Shown: positions 1 to 8,620 of the stretch, piece by piece
How positions within the stretch are numbered: the first letter of the stretch is position 1
Layout of the letters: each line of letters opens with the position of its first letter
Source of the DNA: Rhizobium sp. Root274
Lineage (GTDB): Bacteria; Pseudomonadota; Alphaproteobacteria; Rhizobiales; Rhizobiaceae
Direction: 5' to 3'
Assembly: GCF_001429245.1 (NCBI RefSeq)
Contig: NZ_LMJE01000009.1
Coordinates: 189,832-253,831, forward strand
Length of the DNA stretch: 64,000 nucleotides
The notes under the pieces: generated by a model
Seen by the model: the letters and a program-made list of their open reading frames with translations, nothing else
Databases searched by the model: none
Told to the model about the DNA's origin: nothing
Translations under genes and position numbers: made by a program

Positions 1-75
1 TGGCACGCCCTAGGGGAGTCGAACCCCTCTTCCCAGAATGAAAATCTGGTGTCCTAACCGATAGACGAAGGGCGC
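1..75 (-). tRNA. tRNA-Glu (anticodon UUC), copy 1
   Basis: Read on the minus strand this folds as a full cloverleaf with an encoded CCA end. The anticodon loop reads ATTTTCATT with TTC as anticodon. The acceptor stem GCGCCCT pairs with AGGGCGT, leaving a G-U pair at position 1-72. It is identical over all 75 bases to the second copy at 243-317. Confidence 0.97.
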
Positions 76-94
76 GTGCGCTTCGGTGGCGCCC

Positions 95-123
95 TTATAG
101 TCAGGGGGATTTTGCTCCGCAAG
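95..123 (-). promoter_or_regulatory. Promoter of tRNA-Glu copy 1
   Basis: On the minus strand, CTTGCG (118-123) and CTATAA (95-100) are separated by exactly 17 bases and lie just upstream of the tRNA. This fits the alphaproteobacterial housekeeping pattern CTTGAC-N17-CTATAT. The same boxes and spacing recur before copy 2. Confidence 0.7.
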
Positions 124-242
124 CGGAAATTTGCAATCGAGCGAGACAAATTTTGAAACGCCGGTCGCAAATGATAGAGGCGGATCCGAAGCAGCAATTG
201 TGCCGGTTTACAACGACTTAGCGATGTTGTGGGAGATCGAAG

Positions 243-317
243 TGGCACGCCCTAGGGGAGTCGAACCCCTCTTCCCAGAATGAAAATCTGGTGTCCTAAC
301 CGATAGACGAAGGGCGC
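243..317 (-). tRNA. tRNA-Glu (anticodon UUC), copy 2
   Basis: Second copy of the tRNA-Glu gene, identical to 1-75, in the same orientation and 242 bases away. Similarity continues through about 25-30 bases of 5' flank up to the -10 box, so promoter and gene were copied together. The 165 bases between the copies show no gene. Confidence 0.97.
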
Positions 318-335
318 CTGCGCTTCGTGGCGCTC

Positions 336-364
336 TTATAGTCAGACAGGGGAAAGACCGCAAG
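336..364 (-). promoter_or_regulatory. Promoter of tRNA-Glu copy 2
   Basis: CTTGCG (359-364) and CTATAA (336-341) on the minus strand with a 17-base spacer, the same boxes as for copy 1. The spacer sequence has diverged while the boxes have not, which suggests both promoters are under selection. Confidence 0.7.
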
Positions 365-480
365 CCGGGCAACGCGGTTTTTTGCAGAAAAGTGACAGTC
401 TACCAGAGTCGCCAAGCCGTTTTATAGATGCTTTTCTAAATCAGACACTTAGCGGACCCGTCCGCAATTAGTACAGCGCA

Positions 481-1443
481 TCAGGGAACCTGCGTCTTTG
501 CCTTGGAGCCGCCTTTCAGCAGCTCGGAAAGCGATGGCAACCACTTCTTCTTCTTCGCCGTCGACAAATCCGTGGCCTCCGGCGCGGTGGCTGCAACCGT
601 TTCACCGTCCGCCGGCGACTCGGGCACGGCGCCCATGGCCGCCAGTTGCGCCGGCGTCAGTTGAACGCGGTTTGGTACAGCCGCCGCACCTGCTTGAACC
701 GGCGGAAGTACCCCTGTCGGTTCCCTGAGCGCGAGCATCTTACGCTTCGGGCGGGGGTCGGAAAGCTTGTGCAGGACCGGTGGTCCGTTATCCGGTTCTG
801 CGGCCGGAACGGCTGCCGAAGCGGCCAGTGGTTCCGGAGCCACCAAGGCTTGCTGCTGCTCGGCGGACGGGCTGAACAGGCTCTTGCTCATCGCATTGAC
901 ACCGAGCGTCGGCATGTTTCCAGGAACGAGGCTCGTCACTGGCTCCGCCGCGCTCGCAACCGTTTGCGGCTGTGGCTGACTGACCTGAGGTACTGTCTGG
1001 ACGGAGACATCACTTGCCGGCTGAGACCGACCGGCAGAAAAGACGCTGTTCTTGCCAGACTGGACGGTGGTCGGCTCCAGCGCGCCGAGATCCTGCGACG
1101 GGGCCTTTTGGCCGGAAGCTGCCTGTTGCTGCAGGGCCAGGACTTCCGGCGGCGGTTCGGCAATATCTGTATAGGCAGCGGCGAGCGGGACCGGCTTGCG
1201 CTTGAGGTGGGCAGGGCCCTCGGTAAGCGGAAGCGCCTTGTCTGCCGCAGCGATGCGCTGGGCGCCAGTCGTGACCTGGGGATCGACGTAACCCGGTGTG
1301 CCCGAAGGCGCCGTTTCCGCCGTTTCCATAGCGCCGGTCGCGAGAATGTCCCCGGCATTGGTCTGGCAGGAACCGAGCATCAGCCCGCTGAGAATCGCGA
1401 GTGTTCGAAGGCCCGTGCTGCTACGAATGAAGGTGTCTGTCAT
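481..1443 (-). CDS. Proline/alanine-rich lipoprotein of unknown function
   Basis: 320 residues. The N-terminus is a lipoprotein signal: a hydrophobic stretch at 12-24 ends in the lipobox LGSC, with lipidation expected at Cys26. The rest is low-complexity, rich in Pro, Ala, Gln and Val, with no enzymatic motif that I recognise. It ends in a short basic segment (KKKKWLPSLSELL). The start at 1443 is preferred over an in-frame ATG eight codons upstream because CGGAG lies at good spacing before it. Probably anchored in the inner or outer membrane; the function is unknown. A long open frame on the opposite strand is a GC-rich shadow. Confidence 0.75.
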   Translation of the reverse strand: MTDTFIRSSTGLRTLAILSGLMLGSCQTNAGDILATGAMETAETAPSGTPGYVDPQVTTGAQRIAAADKALPLTEGPAHLKRKPVPLAAAYTDIAEPPPEVLALQQQAASGQKAPSQDLGALEPTTVQSGKNSVFSAGRSQPASDVSVQTVPQVSQPQPQTVASAAEPVTSLVPGNMPTLGVNAMSKSLFSPSAEQQQALVAPEPLAASAAVPAAEPDNGPPVLHKLSDPRPKRKMLALREPTGVLPPVQAGAAAVPNRVQLTPAQLAAMGAVPESPADGETVAATAPEATDLSTAKKKKWLPSLSELLKGGSKAKTQVP

Positions 1444-1551
1444 GATCGGCTCCGTTGTCCGTCTCACAAGGGAGGACAGGGAAAGCGCCGCACGGTGGCG
1501 ACGCTTTCGTTTCGGAGCCCGTTCTAGAGCTGCAAACTTGCGCGAGGCGGT

Positions 1552-1992
1552 TTACCAGGCGCCGGTGTTCGGCATGGAGACCCACGGTTCCGCCGGCGCG
1601 AGATCCGCGCCCTTCTGCAGAATCTCGATCGAGATCCCATCCGGCGAGCGCACAAACGCCATGTGGCCGTCGCGCGGCGGGCGGTTGATGGTAACACCAT
1701 TGTCCATCAGCTTCTGGCAGATGGCATAGATGTCGTTGACCTCGTAGGCGAGGTGGCCGAAATTCCGCCCACCAGTATAGTCTTCCGTATCCCAGTTATA
1801 GGTCAGCTCCAGACAGGGTGACATCGTCTCCTTGGCCTGGTCGTAATCGCCATCGGCGACGAGGAAGACCAGAGTGAAGCGGCCCTTCTCATTTTCGTAG
1901 CGACGGATTTCCTTCAGTCCGAACAGCTCGCAATAAAAGTGCAGCGAAGCGTCGAGGTCCTTCACCCGGACCATGGTGTGTAGATAACGCAT
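1552..1992 (-). CDS. gloA: Lactoylglutathione lyase (glyoxalase I)
   Basis: 146 residues, usual length for bacterial GloA. It isomerises the methylglyoxal-glutathione hemithioacetal to S-lactoylglutathione in the cytosol. The four metal ligands are in place: His5 in RYLHTMVRV, Glu in PCLELTYNW, His in NFGHLAYEV and Glu in [10 protein letters not shown]. The motif LTYNWD is typical of the family. The start at 1992 has a strong GGAGGG ribosome site; the frame stays open 18 codons further upstream without one. It appears to be transcribed alone. Confidence 0.95.
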   Translation of the reverse strand: MRYLHTMVRVKDLDASLHFYCELFGLKEIRRYENEKGRFTLVFLVADGDYDQAKETMSPCLELTYNWDTEDYTGGRNFGHLAYEVNDIYAICQKLMDNGVTINRPPRDGHMAFVRSPDGISIEILQKGADLAPAEPWVSMPNTGAW

Positions 1993-2176
1993 AGATTTAC
2001 CCTCCTGTGAGGCCATGGATATGGAACAAGCACCAGTCTCGGGCAAGGCTGATCCTGCAAAGCAGTTGGGTATAGACGAAACTAGGGCTTGCGCAGATCC
2101 GTTGACGAAATGTTAATCTGACTCTCAAGAATCAGTTGACTGAGCAATGTGACGCGTTTTCGAGGGGCTTGGGGAA

Positions 2177-2755
2177 ATGGCGGACAGGATTTCATCGAAG
2201 GGGCTCGATGGTTTCGAGGAACTGTCCGGCGAAGCCGTCGATTTGATTGAAATCACCGGCGTCGTCAAATGGTTCGATGTGGCGAAGGGCTTCGGCTTTA
2301 TCGTTCCGGATAATGGCATGCAGGATGTTCTTTTGCATGTGACCTGCTTGCGGCGCGACGGCTATCAGACCATTCTCGAAGGCACGCGCATCGTCGCGCT
2401 GATCCAGAAGCGTGATCGCGGCTACCAGGCCTTCCGTATCCTATCCATGGACCAGTCCACCGCCATTCATCCCTCGCAGATGCCGCCCATGCGCACCCAT
2501 GTCCAGGTGACGCCGACCAGCGGTCTCGAGCGGGCCCTGGTCAAATGGTTCAACCGCACCAAGGGCTTCGGCTTCCTGACCCGCGGCGAGGGGACGGAGG
2601 ATATCTTCGTCCATATGGAGACCTTGCGCCGCTTCGGCCTGACCGAGCTGCGCCCCGGGCAGACGGTCCTCGTCCGCTTCGGACCGGGCGACAAGGGCCT
2701 CATGGCCGCCGAAATCCACCCGGACAATCCGGGTCCTGCGGCACGAGCACACTGA
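2177..2755 (+). CDS. Double cold-shock-domain protein
   Basis: 192 residues with two cold-shock domains, at about 26-90 and 115-183. Each has the RNP1-like core: VKWFDVAKGFGFI in the first and VKWFNRTKGFGFL in the second, followed by an RNP2-like strand (DVLLHV, DIFVHM). Such proteins bind single-stranded nucleic acid. Two-domain versions of about 190-200 residues are common in Rhizobiales. The linker (about 95-112) is Pro/Met-rich. The next gene starts 5 bases after the stop, so the two are probably co-transcribed. Confidence 0.93.
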   Translation: MADRISSKGLDGFEELSGEAVDLIEITGVVKWFDVAKGFGFIVPDNGMQDVLLHVTCLRRDGYQTILEGTRIVALIQKRDRGYQAFRILSMDQSTAIHPSQMPPMRTHVQVTPTSGLERALVKWFNRTKGFGFLTRGEGTEDIFVHMETLRRFGLTELRPGQTVLVRFGPGDKGLMAAEIHPDNPGPAARAH

Positions 2756-2759
2756 GCCG

Positions 2760-3248
2760 ATGCGCCGTTTTTTCCAGACCATGACAAGCGCCTTCGTGGC
2801 GCTTTTCGTCTTTTTCGCCCTTGTTCTGCCGACGCAGGCCGAGATCGCTTTCGAAAAGGGAAGCCTTACCCTTGTGACAAAGGCGGGCAAGCGTGTCGAC
2901 TTCCAAGTCGAATGGGCGCTCACCGCCGAACAGCGCGCCCGGGGGCTGATGGAACGCGAATCGCTTGCCGATGACGCCGGTATGCTCTTCGACTTTGGAG
3001 AGACGCGGATGGTGACCATGTGGATGGCCAATACCCCGCTCTCTCTTGATATGGTCTTCATTGATGAAGCGGGGCTTGTCGTGCGTGTGGCCGAGAAGAC
3101 GACGCCGTTTTCCGAGGCGATCGTCGGCTCCGGCAAGCCGGTTCGCTACGCGCTGGAGATCCGTGGCGGTCGGGCTGCAGAAGTCGGCCTGACCTCGGGT
3201 GCGCGTCTTGTGCTGCCGCTCGCGCTGCCAGCCGCCAAGGCGCCATGA
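2760..3248 (+). CDS. DUF192 family secreted protein
   Basis: 162 residues. A signal peptide covers about 1-27 (cleavage near PTQA/E). The DUF192 signature RGLMERESLADDAGMLFDF and the later MWMANTPLSLDMVFID are clear. The family is small, exported and of unknown biochemical role. It follows the cold-shock gene by 4 bases, a pairing I recall from other rhizobia. Probably periplasmic. Confidence 0.9.
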   Translation: MRRFFQTMTSAFVALFVFFALVLPTQAEIAFEKGSLTLVTKAGKRVDFQVEWALTAEQRARGLMERESLADDAGMLFDFGETRMVTMWMANTPLSLDMVFIDEAGLVVRVAEKTTPFSEAIVGSGKPVRYALEIRGGRAAEVGLTSGARLVLPLALPAAKAP

Positions 3249-3295
3249 CTCCGAATTTCTTAACGAAATCGGTCCGGGTAAAGCGCGTTTTTGAG

Positions 3296-3324
3296 GTTGC
3301 GGCTGAGGGGTGAACCGTGTATTC
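3296..3324 (+). promoter_or_regulatory. Likely promoter of tRNA-Pro
   Basis: GTTGCG (3296-3301) and GTATTC (3319-3324) are 17 bases apart and end 17 bases before the mature tRNA, the same layout as the tRNA-Glu promoters in this window. Matches to consensus are moderate. Confidence 0.45.
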
Positions 3325-3341
3325 CGGCATCATTGCTGGAA

Positions 3342-3418
<77 letters not shown>

Positions 3419-3504
3419 GCAATGAAATTCCCGCCTTCCCTTGGCGGTTGCGTTCCCGGCGGTGGGTTGGCTCGCCGTCTACGTTCTGGAGATGGATAGA
3501 GACC

Positions 3505-3810
3505 ATGTCTGCGAAGATCTACCGCCCCGCAAAGACCGCCATGCAGTCAGGCAAGGCCAAGACCCATCTCTGGGTTCTGGAGTTCGACCAGTCGGCGCCG
3601 CGAAAGATCGATCCGATGATGGGCTACACGACTTCGGGCGATACACGCCAGCAGGTCAAGCTGACCTTCGAAAGCTTGGAGCAGGCGGAAGCCTATGCGA
3701 ATCGCGAAGGCATCGAATACCGCGTGATTCTGCCCAAGGAAGCCAAGCGCCAGACCGTGTCCTATACGGACAATTTCCGTTTCAACCGTCTGCAGCCCTG
3801 GACCCATTGA
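3505..3810 (+). CDS. NDUFS4-like complex I accessory subunit (ETC complex I conserved region)
   Basis: 101 residues. The body matches the small family named for the 18-kDa (NDUFS4) subunit of mitochondrial NADH:ubiquinone oxidoreductase: an N-terminal AKIYRPAKTAMQSG, a central LWVLEF strand, then GDTRQQVKLTFESLEQAEAY and the C-terminal DNFRFNRLQPWTH. In alphaproteobacteria this subunit is known as an accessory part of complex I and lies outside the nuo operon, as here. The start at 3505 has GGAG upstream; an earlier in-frame start would read into a poorly conserved extension. It sits between two tRNA genes. Confidence 0.85.
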   Translation: MSAKIYRPAKTAMQSGKAKTHLWVLEFDQSAPRKIDPMMGYTTSGDTRQQVKLTFESLEQAEAYANREGIEYRVILPKEAKRQTVSYTDNFRFNRLQPWTH

Positions 3811-3834
3811 GGTCTAAGTCGCTGCTTTTTGCAC

Positions 3835-3911
3835 GGTCCCTTAGCTCAGCTGGATAGAGCAAGTGCCTTCTAAGCACTAGGTCGTAGGTTCGAGCCCTAC
3901 AGGGATCGCCA
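3835..3911 (+). tRNA. tRNA-Arg (anticodon UCU)
   Basis: A 77-base cloverleaf with CCA. The acceptor GGTCCCT pairs with AGGGATC. The anticodon loop CTTCTAA gives TCT. It begins 24 bases after the NDUFS4-like stop. Confidence 0.97.
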
Positions 3912-4077
3912 TGCTCTCGTTTGTCCATTTTTTGTCATCAATTAATCCCTGGCTGGTCCAAGGCCTTCCTGCAGGCGTGCGCATCTGGGTTCGAGGATTT
4001 CCGTAATGGAACAGGAACCCTAAGCGCGTTCCGAGGTTAAGTCCCTGTCAACGCATCGAACACAGGGAGTGAGAACG

Positions 4078-4377
4078 ATGATGAAGATCCTGGCGACTGT
4101 AGCAGTCCTGTCCTTGAGCATGACGGGGGTATCGCTGGCCCAAGACACGAACGGCGGCACCGGCAACAACGGCGGCGCAGGCACCGACTCGTCCGATAGC
4201 GGCCCAACGAGCGGTGATGTAGCCGCACCGGGCGGCTCGCCCGGCGATGACGGCAGCGCTGGCACGGCAAGCGGTTCCGGCAATGGTGCGAGCTCGGGCG
4301 GTGAAGCGCAGTGCCCGGCCGGCCAGAAGCCTGCTGACAACTATACCACTGCTGATCCGAAGTGCGTCGCAGAGTAA
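4078..4377 (+). CDS. Small secreted Gly/Ser-rich protein
   Basis: 99 residues. A signal peptide covers about 1-22 (VSLAQ cleavage region). The mature part is almost entirely Gly, Ser, Asp, Ala and Pro, and so likely disordered, until a short C-terminal segment with two cysteines (EAQCPAGQKPAD and PKCVAE) that could form a disulfide. AGGGAG precedes the ATG at 4078 at good spacing. The gene is followed by a strong terminator, so it is its own transcription unit. I do not recognise a function. Confidence 0.7.
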   Translation: MMKILATVAVLSLSMTGVSLAQDTNGGTGNNGGAGTDSSDSGPTSGDVAAPGGSPGDDGSAGTASGSGNGASSGGEAQCPAGQKPADNYTTADPKCVAE

Positions 4378-4411
4378 TCAGTTCAGGACGTAGCTGAAAA
4401 CGTGACCATCA

Positions 4412-4437
4412 GGCCGGGGGATGACCCCGGCCTTTTT
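4412..4437 (+). terminator. Rho-independent terminator
   Basis: Perfect 8-bp stem GGCCGGGG/CCCCGGCC with a 5-base loop, followed directly by TTTTT. It ends the Gly/Ser-rich gene and also shows that the next gene starts well downstream. Confidence 0.92.
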
Positions 4438-4555
4438 GTCGTTCATTTGCCGACAAAAAATTCTGTGGCGAGCGGCGGGACCCGCTGCATTTCTTCTTTG
4501 TGCCAACCTTTCGGAAACCCTTCGACGTCATGATGGCGCTTACGAGAGGTTAACC

Positions 4556-5281
4556 ATGTCCAGTCGCACAGCCAGTTCCCGCCGCGCCCCATCGAAGCGC
4601 CGCAAGTCCAACCGTTCAGCGTCCGCCGGGCAGGGCATGACGCAATGGATCTTTATTCTGGCCCTCGTGGCCGGCGGCATCGCTCTTTACGACAATCGGC
4701 AGGCCGTGGTGAGACAGGTGGCGCCTTTGCTGGCCGACGACCGGCCAGCGGCAGGGCGGGCGGAACGTAAACCTCACGCGACGACGCAAAGCGCCGCAGT
4801 GCAAACTCTGGTGGGTGTCGCCAAAGCGCCGGTTCCCCCGGCGGCTGTGGGTGCTGCAAAGACGCCGGTCCCGGACGTGAAAACTGTTGCTCTGGCGGCG
4901 ACCAATTCTGCGCTTACGGGGGAAGACTTCAAGGGTCGCTTCTATTTCTGCGGAACCTCCGGCCTCGACAACTGCGTCGTCGATGGCGACACGTTCTGGT
5001 TTGCCAAGACACGGATCACCCTTGCTGACATCACGGCACCCGCAACCGACAAGGCGGCCTGCCAGCAGGAACGCGACCGTGGCTTTGCCGCCAAAGTGCG
5101 TTTGCGTGAACTGTTGAACCGCGGAAAGTTCGACATCGAGGTCTTGAAGGGGCAGCCGCTTTCGGCCGGCGCATCCGCGATGCGGGTGGTCACCCGCGAA
5201 GGCCGTTCGCTTGGTTCAATCCTTGTCTCGGAGGGATTGGCAAAACCACGTCTCGCCCCGAATCAGTCCTGGTGTGGTTGA
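4556..5281 (+). CDS. Membrane-anchored SNase-fold protein with degenerate active site
   Basis: 241 residues. A basic Ser/Arg-rich N-terminus (1-24) is followed by one membrane segment (about 30-46), a Pro/Ala linker and a C-terminal staphylococcal-nuclease-like domain (about 130-241). The core VVDGDTF (141-147) and EGRSLGSILVSEGLAKP are typical. However, where active nucleases have IRLxxIDAPE, this protein has ITLADITAPA (154-163). The residues matching the catalytic Arg35, Asp40 and Glu43 of SNase would thus be Thr155, Thr160 and Ala163; the Arg87 equivalent is kept. Calling it inactive is inference. The start at 4556 has GAGAGG before it; the longer frame runs into the upstream terminator. 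Confidence 0.8.
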   Translation: MSSRTASSRRAPSKRRKSNRSASAGQGMTQWIFILALVAGGIALYDNRQAVVRQVAPLLADDRPAAGRAERKPHATTQSAAVQTLVGVAKAPVPPAAVGAAKTPVPDVKTVALAATNSALTGEDFKGRFYFCGTSGLDNCVVDGDTFWFAKTRITLADITAPATDKAACQQERDRGFAAKVRLRELLNRGKFDIEVLKGQPLSAGASAMRVVTREGRSLGSILVSEGLAKPRLAPNQSWCG

Positions 5282-5303
5282 GGCCAAACCAGGCGCCACT
5301 GCA

Positions 5304-5344
5304 ACAGAAAGGCCCGCTGCGCAGCACGCAGCGGGCCTTTCTGT
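5304..5344. terminator. Bidirectional terminator between convergent genes
   Basis: A perfect 18-bp inverted repeat (5304-5321 with 5327-5344) around a 5-base loop lies between the SNase-fold gene (plus) and aapP (minus). On either strand the GC core is followed by TTTCTGT, so it can end transcription from both sides. Confidence 0.88.
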
Positions 5345-5365
5345 CTTAAACTGTCGTGGCTGATA

Positions 5366-6139
5366 TCAGTGCAGGATCTGGCTGAGGAAGAGCTTGGTGC
5401 GCTCGTGCTGCGGATTGTCGAAGAATTCAGCGGGCGAATTCTGTTCGACGATCTGGCCCTGGTCCATGAAGATGACGCGGTTGGCAACCTGGCGGGCAAA
5501 GCCCATTTCATGGGTGACGCAGAGCATGGTCATGCCTTCTTCGGCAAGGCCAACCATGGTGTCGAGCACCTCCTTGACCATTTCCGGGTCGAGTGCCGAA
5601 GTCGGCTCGTCGAAGAGCATGATCTTCGGCTTCATGCAGAGTGCGCGCGCAATTGCCACACGCTGCTGCTGTCCGCCGGAGAGCTGGCCCGGATATTTGT
5701 TCGCCTGTTCCGGGATCTTGACGCGCTTCAAGAAGTGCATCGCCACTTCCTCGGCTTCCTTCTTCGGCATCTTGCGCACCCAGATTGGCGCCAGCGTGCA
5801 GTTTTCGAGGATCGTCAGATGCGGGAAAAGGTTGAAGTGCTGGAAAACCATGCCGACTTCGCGGCGCACTTCGTCGATCTTCTTCAGGTCGTTGGTTAGT
5901 TCCATGCCATCAACCAGGATATTGCCCGACTGGTGCTCCTCCAGGCGGTTGATGCAGCGGATCATCGTCGACTTGCCCGAACCCGACGGGCCGGCGATGA
6001 CGATGCGCTCGCCCTTCATCACTTTGAGATTGATGTCGCGCAGCACGTGAAAATCGCCGTACCACTTGTTCATGTTGATCAGTTCGACGGCGACATCGGT
6101 ATCTGAGACGGCCATCTTTGCGGCGGTGGCTTCAGCCAT
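5366..6139 (-). CDS. aapP: General L-amino-acid ABC transporter, ATP-binding protein
   Basis: 257 residues. ATPase of the broad-specificity L-amino-acid importer. Visible motifs: Walker A GPSGSGKS (50-57), signature LSGGQQQR (153-160), Walker B IMLFDEPT (173-180) and the switch histidine in CVTHEMGFA. It is the last gene of aapJQMP, 16 bases after aapM, and ends at a bidirectional terminator. In Rhizobium leguminosarum the system imports many amino acids and affects their efflux; the order here is the same. Confidence 0.97.
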   Translation of the reverse strand: MAEATAAKMAVSDTDVAVELINMNKWYGDFHVLRDINLKVMKGERIVIAGPSGSGKSTMIRCINRLEEHQSGNILVDGMELTNDLKKIDEVRREVGMVFQHFNLFPHLTILENCTLAPIWVRKMPKKEAEEVAMHFLKRVKIPEQANKYPGQLSGGQQQRVAIARALCMKPKIMLFDEPTSALDPEMVKEVLDTMVGLAEEGMTMLCVTHEMGFARQVANRVIFMDQGQIVEQNSPAEFFDNPQHERTKLFLSQILH

Positions 6140-6155
6140 GTTTATTCCCCTTGTC

Positions 6156-7310
6156 CTAGTGCTTGTGGCCGGTGTCGAGATGTCGTTCCATGAAAGCAGA
6201 ATAACGCGACATACCGAAGCAGAAAATCCAGAATACGAAACCAGCGAAGATCAGGCCGGTCAATGGTGTCACGGGCGTGATCCAGCGGGCATCGCCGAAG
6301 CTGGCTTTCACGATGCCGAGAAGGTCATACATATTGATGATCGACACCAGCGACGTGTCCTTGAACATGCCGATGAAGGTGTTGACGATGCCCGGGATCA
6401 CGAGCTTGATCGCCTGCGGCATGATGATGAAGACCATCTTCTGCCCGTAGTTCAGGCCGAGCGAGTCGGCACCTTCGTACTGGCCCTTCGGAATGGCCTG
6501 CAGGCCACCACGAATAACCTCCGCCATATAGGCAGACGCAAAGATCGAGACACCGACCAGCGCGCGCAGGAACTTGTCGATATTGTCGCCCGGCGGCAGG
6601 AAGAGCGGCAGAAGCACGCTCGCCATGAACAGAACCGTGATCAGCGGCACGCCGCGCACGAGTTCGATGAAGCCGATGCAGGCCGCCTTCATAATCGGCA
6701 TCTGGGACCGACGGCCCAGTGCCAGCATGATGCCGAATGGCAGCGACACGACAATGCCCACGAAGGACAGGATCAGGGTCACCATCAACCCGCCCCAGAG
6801 CGAGGTTTCGACATGGCTGAGACCGAAGGAGCCGCCGAGCAGGATGATGTAGGCAAGGATCGGCAGGACCACGAGCAGAAGGATCGCGTTTGTGCCCTTG
6901 AGGGGGACCTTCGGAATCAGCATCGGAACGAGAAAGCCGACGAACAGCAGGGCGATGAGGATCGGCCGCCACAGCTGGTCGCGCGGATAGGAGCCGACCA
7001 TGAACTGGGTGAACCAGTCGCCGACATAGGCCCAGCAGGCTCCACTCCAGCCGTCCGGCTGGGTGCCCCCCTGAACAAGGGTGGCGCAGGCGGCCCGCCC
7101 GTCGCCGGACCAGACTGCTGAAATAAACAGCCAGTCGAAGACGGACAGGACAAACCACAGAATGATCGCGCCGAAGACGACCGTCATCAGGCCGTCGAGC
7201 GGGGTCGCAAACAGGTTCTTGCGGATCCAGCCGATCGCGCTCTTGTCAGAGCTCGGTGCCGGCAGCGCCGGCAGAAACTCGCGACGGAGATAGGAAATGT
7301 CTTTGCTCAT
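6156..7310 (-). CDS. aapM: General L-amino-acid ABC transporter, permease subunit
   Basis: 384 residues, much longer than simple polar-amino-acid permeases, as expected for AapM. Several hydrophobic membrane segments are present, and the cytoplasmic EAA-type loop [17 protein letters not shown] that contacts the ATPase is clear. An additional N-terminal part with membrane segments and a periplasmic loop is characteristic of AapQ/AapM. It begins 1 base after the aapQ stop codon, so translation is probably coupled. Confidence 0.96.
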   Translation of the reverse strand: MSKDISYLRREFLPALPAPSSDKSAIGWIRKNLFATPLDGLMTVVFGAIILWFVLSVFDWLFISAVWSGDGRAACATLVQGGTQPDGWSGACWAYVGDWFTQFMVGSYPRDQLWRPILIALLFVGFLVPMLIPKVPLKGTNAILLLVVLPILAYIILLGGSFGLSHVETSLWGGLMVTLILSFVGIVVSLPFGIMLALGRRSQMPIMKAACIGFIELVRGVPLITVLFMASVLLPLFLPPGDNIDKFLRALVGVSIFASAYMAEVIRGGLQAIPKGQYEGADSLGLNYGQKMVFIIMPQAIKLVIPGIVNTFIGMFKDTSLVSIINMYDLLGIVKASFGDARWITPVTPLTGLIFAGFVFWIFCFGMSRYSAFMERHLDTGHKH

Positions 7311-7311
7311 C

Positions 7312-8505
7312 TCAGCGCTCCACCAAGGCCATTTTGGCGTTGAACCAGTTCATGAACAGCGAGGTCGCAAGACTGATCGACACATAGATCAGCATCCAGA
7401 TCGCGATGATCTCGATCGAGTGCCCCGACTGGTTGAGGATCGTGCCGCCGACGGCGACCAGATCCGCATAGCCGATGGCGACCGCCAGCGACGAGTTCTT
7501 CGTCAGGTTCAGATATTGCGAGGTGAGTGGCGGGATGATGATCCGAAGCGCCTGCGGCAGGATCACCAGACGCGTAGTGAGGCCGGAGCGGAAACCGAGG
7601 GCCCCTGCTGCCTCGGACTGCCCCTTCGACACACCACTAATACCCGCACGCACGATTTCGGCGATGAAGGCGGCAGTGTAGAAGGAGAGCGCCATGTAGA
7701 GCGACAGGAATTCCGGTCCGATGACGGTGCCGCCGCGCATGTTGAATTTGCCAAGCTCGGGGATGTCGAAGGTGACCGGCGCGCCGATCGCGAGGAAAGC
7801 AAGAATTGGCAAGCCGAGGGTCAGCGCAAGATTGATCAGCAGAACGGGCGGGCGGATGCCGGTCGCAAGCTGACGCTGGGTCGCCCAGCGGCTGTAGAAG
7901 ACGGCGCCGATGATCCCGACGACGAAAGCCGCGAGCACGAAGATCATGCCTTCGCCGAACACCGGTGCCGGCATGTAGATGCCGCGGTTGCTGACGAAAA
8001 CGGACAGCGGCAGCGACAGCGACTGCTTCACATCCGGTAGCAGCGATAGCACGCCTTTGTACCAGAAGAAGATGACGAGCAGCGGCGGGATATTGCGGAA
8101 AACCTCGACATAGACGGTCGAGATGCGCGCGATCAGCCAGTTGTTGGAGAGGCGTCCGATACCGACAAGCAGACCGATGATGGTGGCGGTGATGATTCCG
8201 GTGAAGGCGACGATCAGCGTGTTCACCAGGCCCAGCATCAAGGCGCGCATATAGGTGGAATCGCTGGAGTATTCGATCGGCGTCTGGGCGATGTCGAAGC
8301 CAGCGCGGCTGCTCAGGAAGTCGAAGCCGGCAGTCATGTTCGCACGGGCGAGGTTTGCTGCGGCATTGGTGCCGGCATACCAGAACAGCCAGATCACGAA
8401 GACGACGGTCAGCGCCTGATAGACGAACTGACGCACGGCGGGATTATAAAGCAACGAGGTCCCGGAGCGCGCGGCTCCGCCCCGGTCTGCAGCGTCAACT
8501 GCCAT
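7312..8505 (-). CDS. aapQ: General L-amino-acid ABC transporter, permease subunit
   Basis: 397 residues. Inner-membrane partner of AapM, with the EAA loop [18 protein letters not shown] and a long extra N-terminal half. The cytoplasmic N-terminus ([19 protein letters not shown]) precedes the first membrane segment near residue 35. It follows aapJ by 115 bases, a gap usual between a highly expressed binding protein gene and its permeases. Confidence 0.96.
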   Translation of the reverse strand: MAVDAADRGGAARSGTSLLYNPAVRQFVYQALTVVFVIWLFWYAGTNAAANLARANMTAGFDFLSSRAGFDIAQTPIEYSSDSTYMRALMLGLVNTLIVAFTGIITATIIGLLVGIGRLSNNWLIARISTVYVEVFRNIPPLLVIFFWYKGVLSLLPDVKQSLSLPLSVFVSNRGIYMPAPVFGEGMIFVLAAFVVGIIGAVFYSRWATQRQLATGIRPPVLLINLALTLGLPILAFLAIGAPVTFDIPELGKFNMRGGTVIGPEFLSLYMALSFYTAAFIAEIVRAGISGVSKGQSEAAGALGFRSGLTTRLVILPQALRIIIPPLTSQYLNLTKNSSLAVAIGYADLVAVGGTILNQSGHSIEIIAIWMLIYVSISLATSLFMNWFNAKMALVER

Positions 8506-8620
8506 ATACCTATCCCCTGTACCAAAGCCCTATTTTTGTTATTGGGCCGGCGTTTTTTATGAAGTCTTCTATGGTCTTGGACAGGAAGGCGCCGTGGCGC
8601 CTTCCTGCATGGTCATGGGA

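Noticed and set aside
646..1527. Open frame of 293 codons opposite the lipoprotein gene
   Set aside because: No ribosome site, no domain, Arg-rich composition typical of a shadow frame; the minus-strand lipoprotein has a proper signal and ribosome site.
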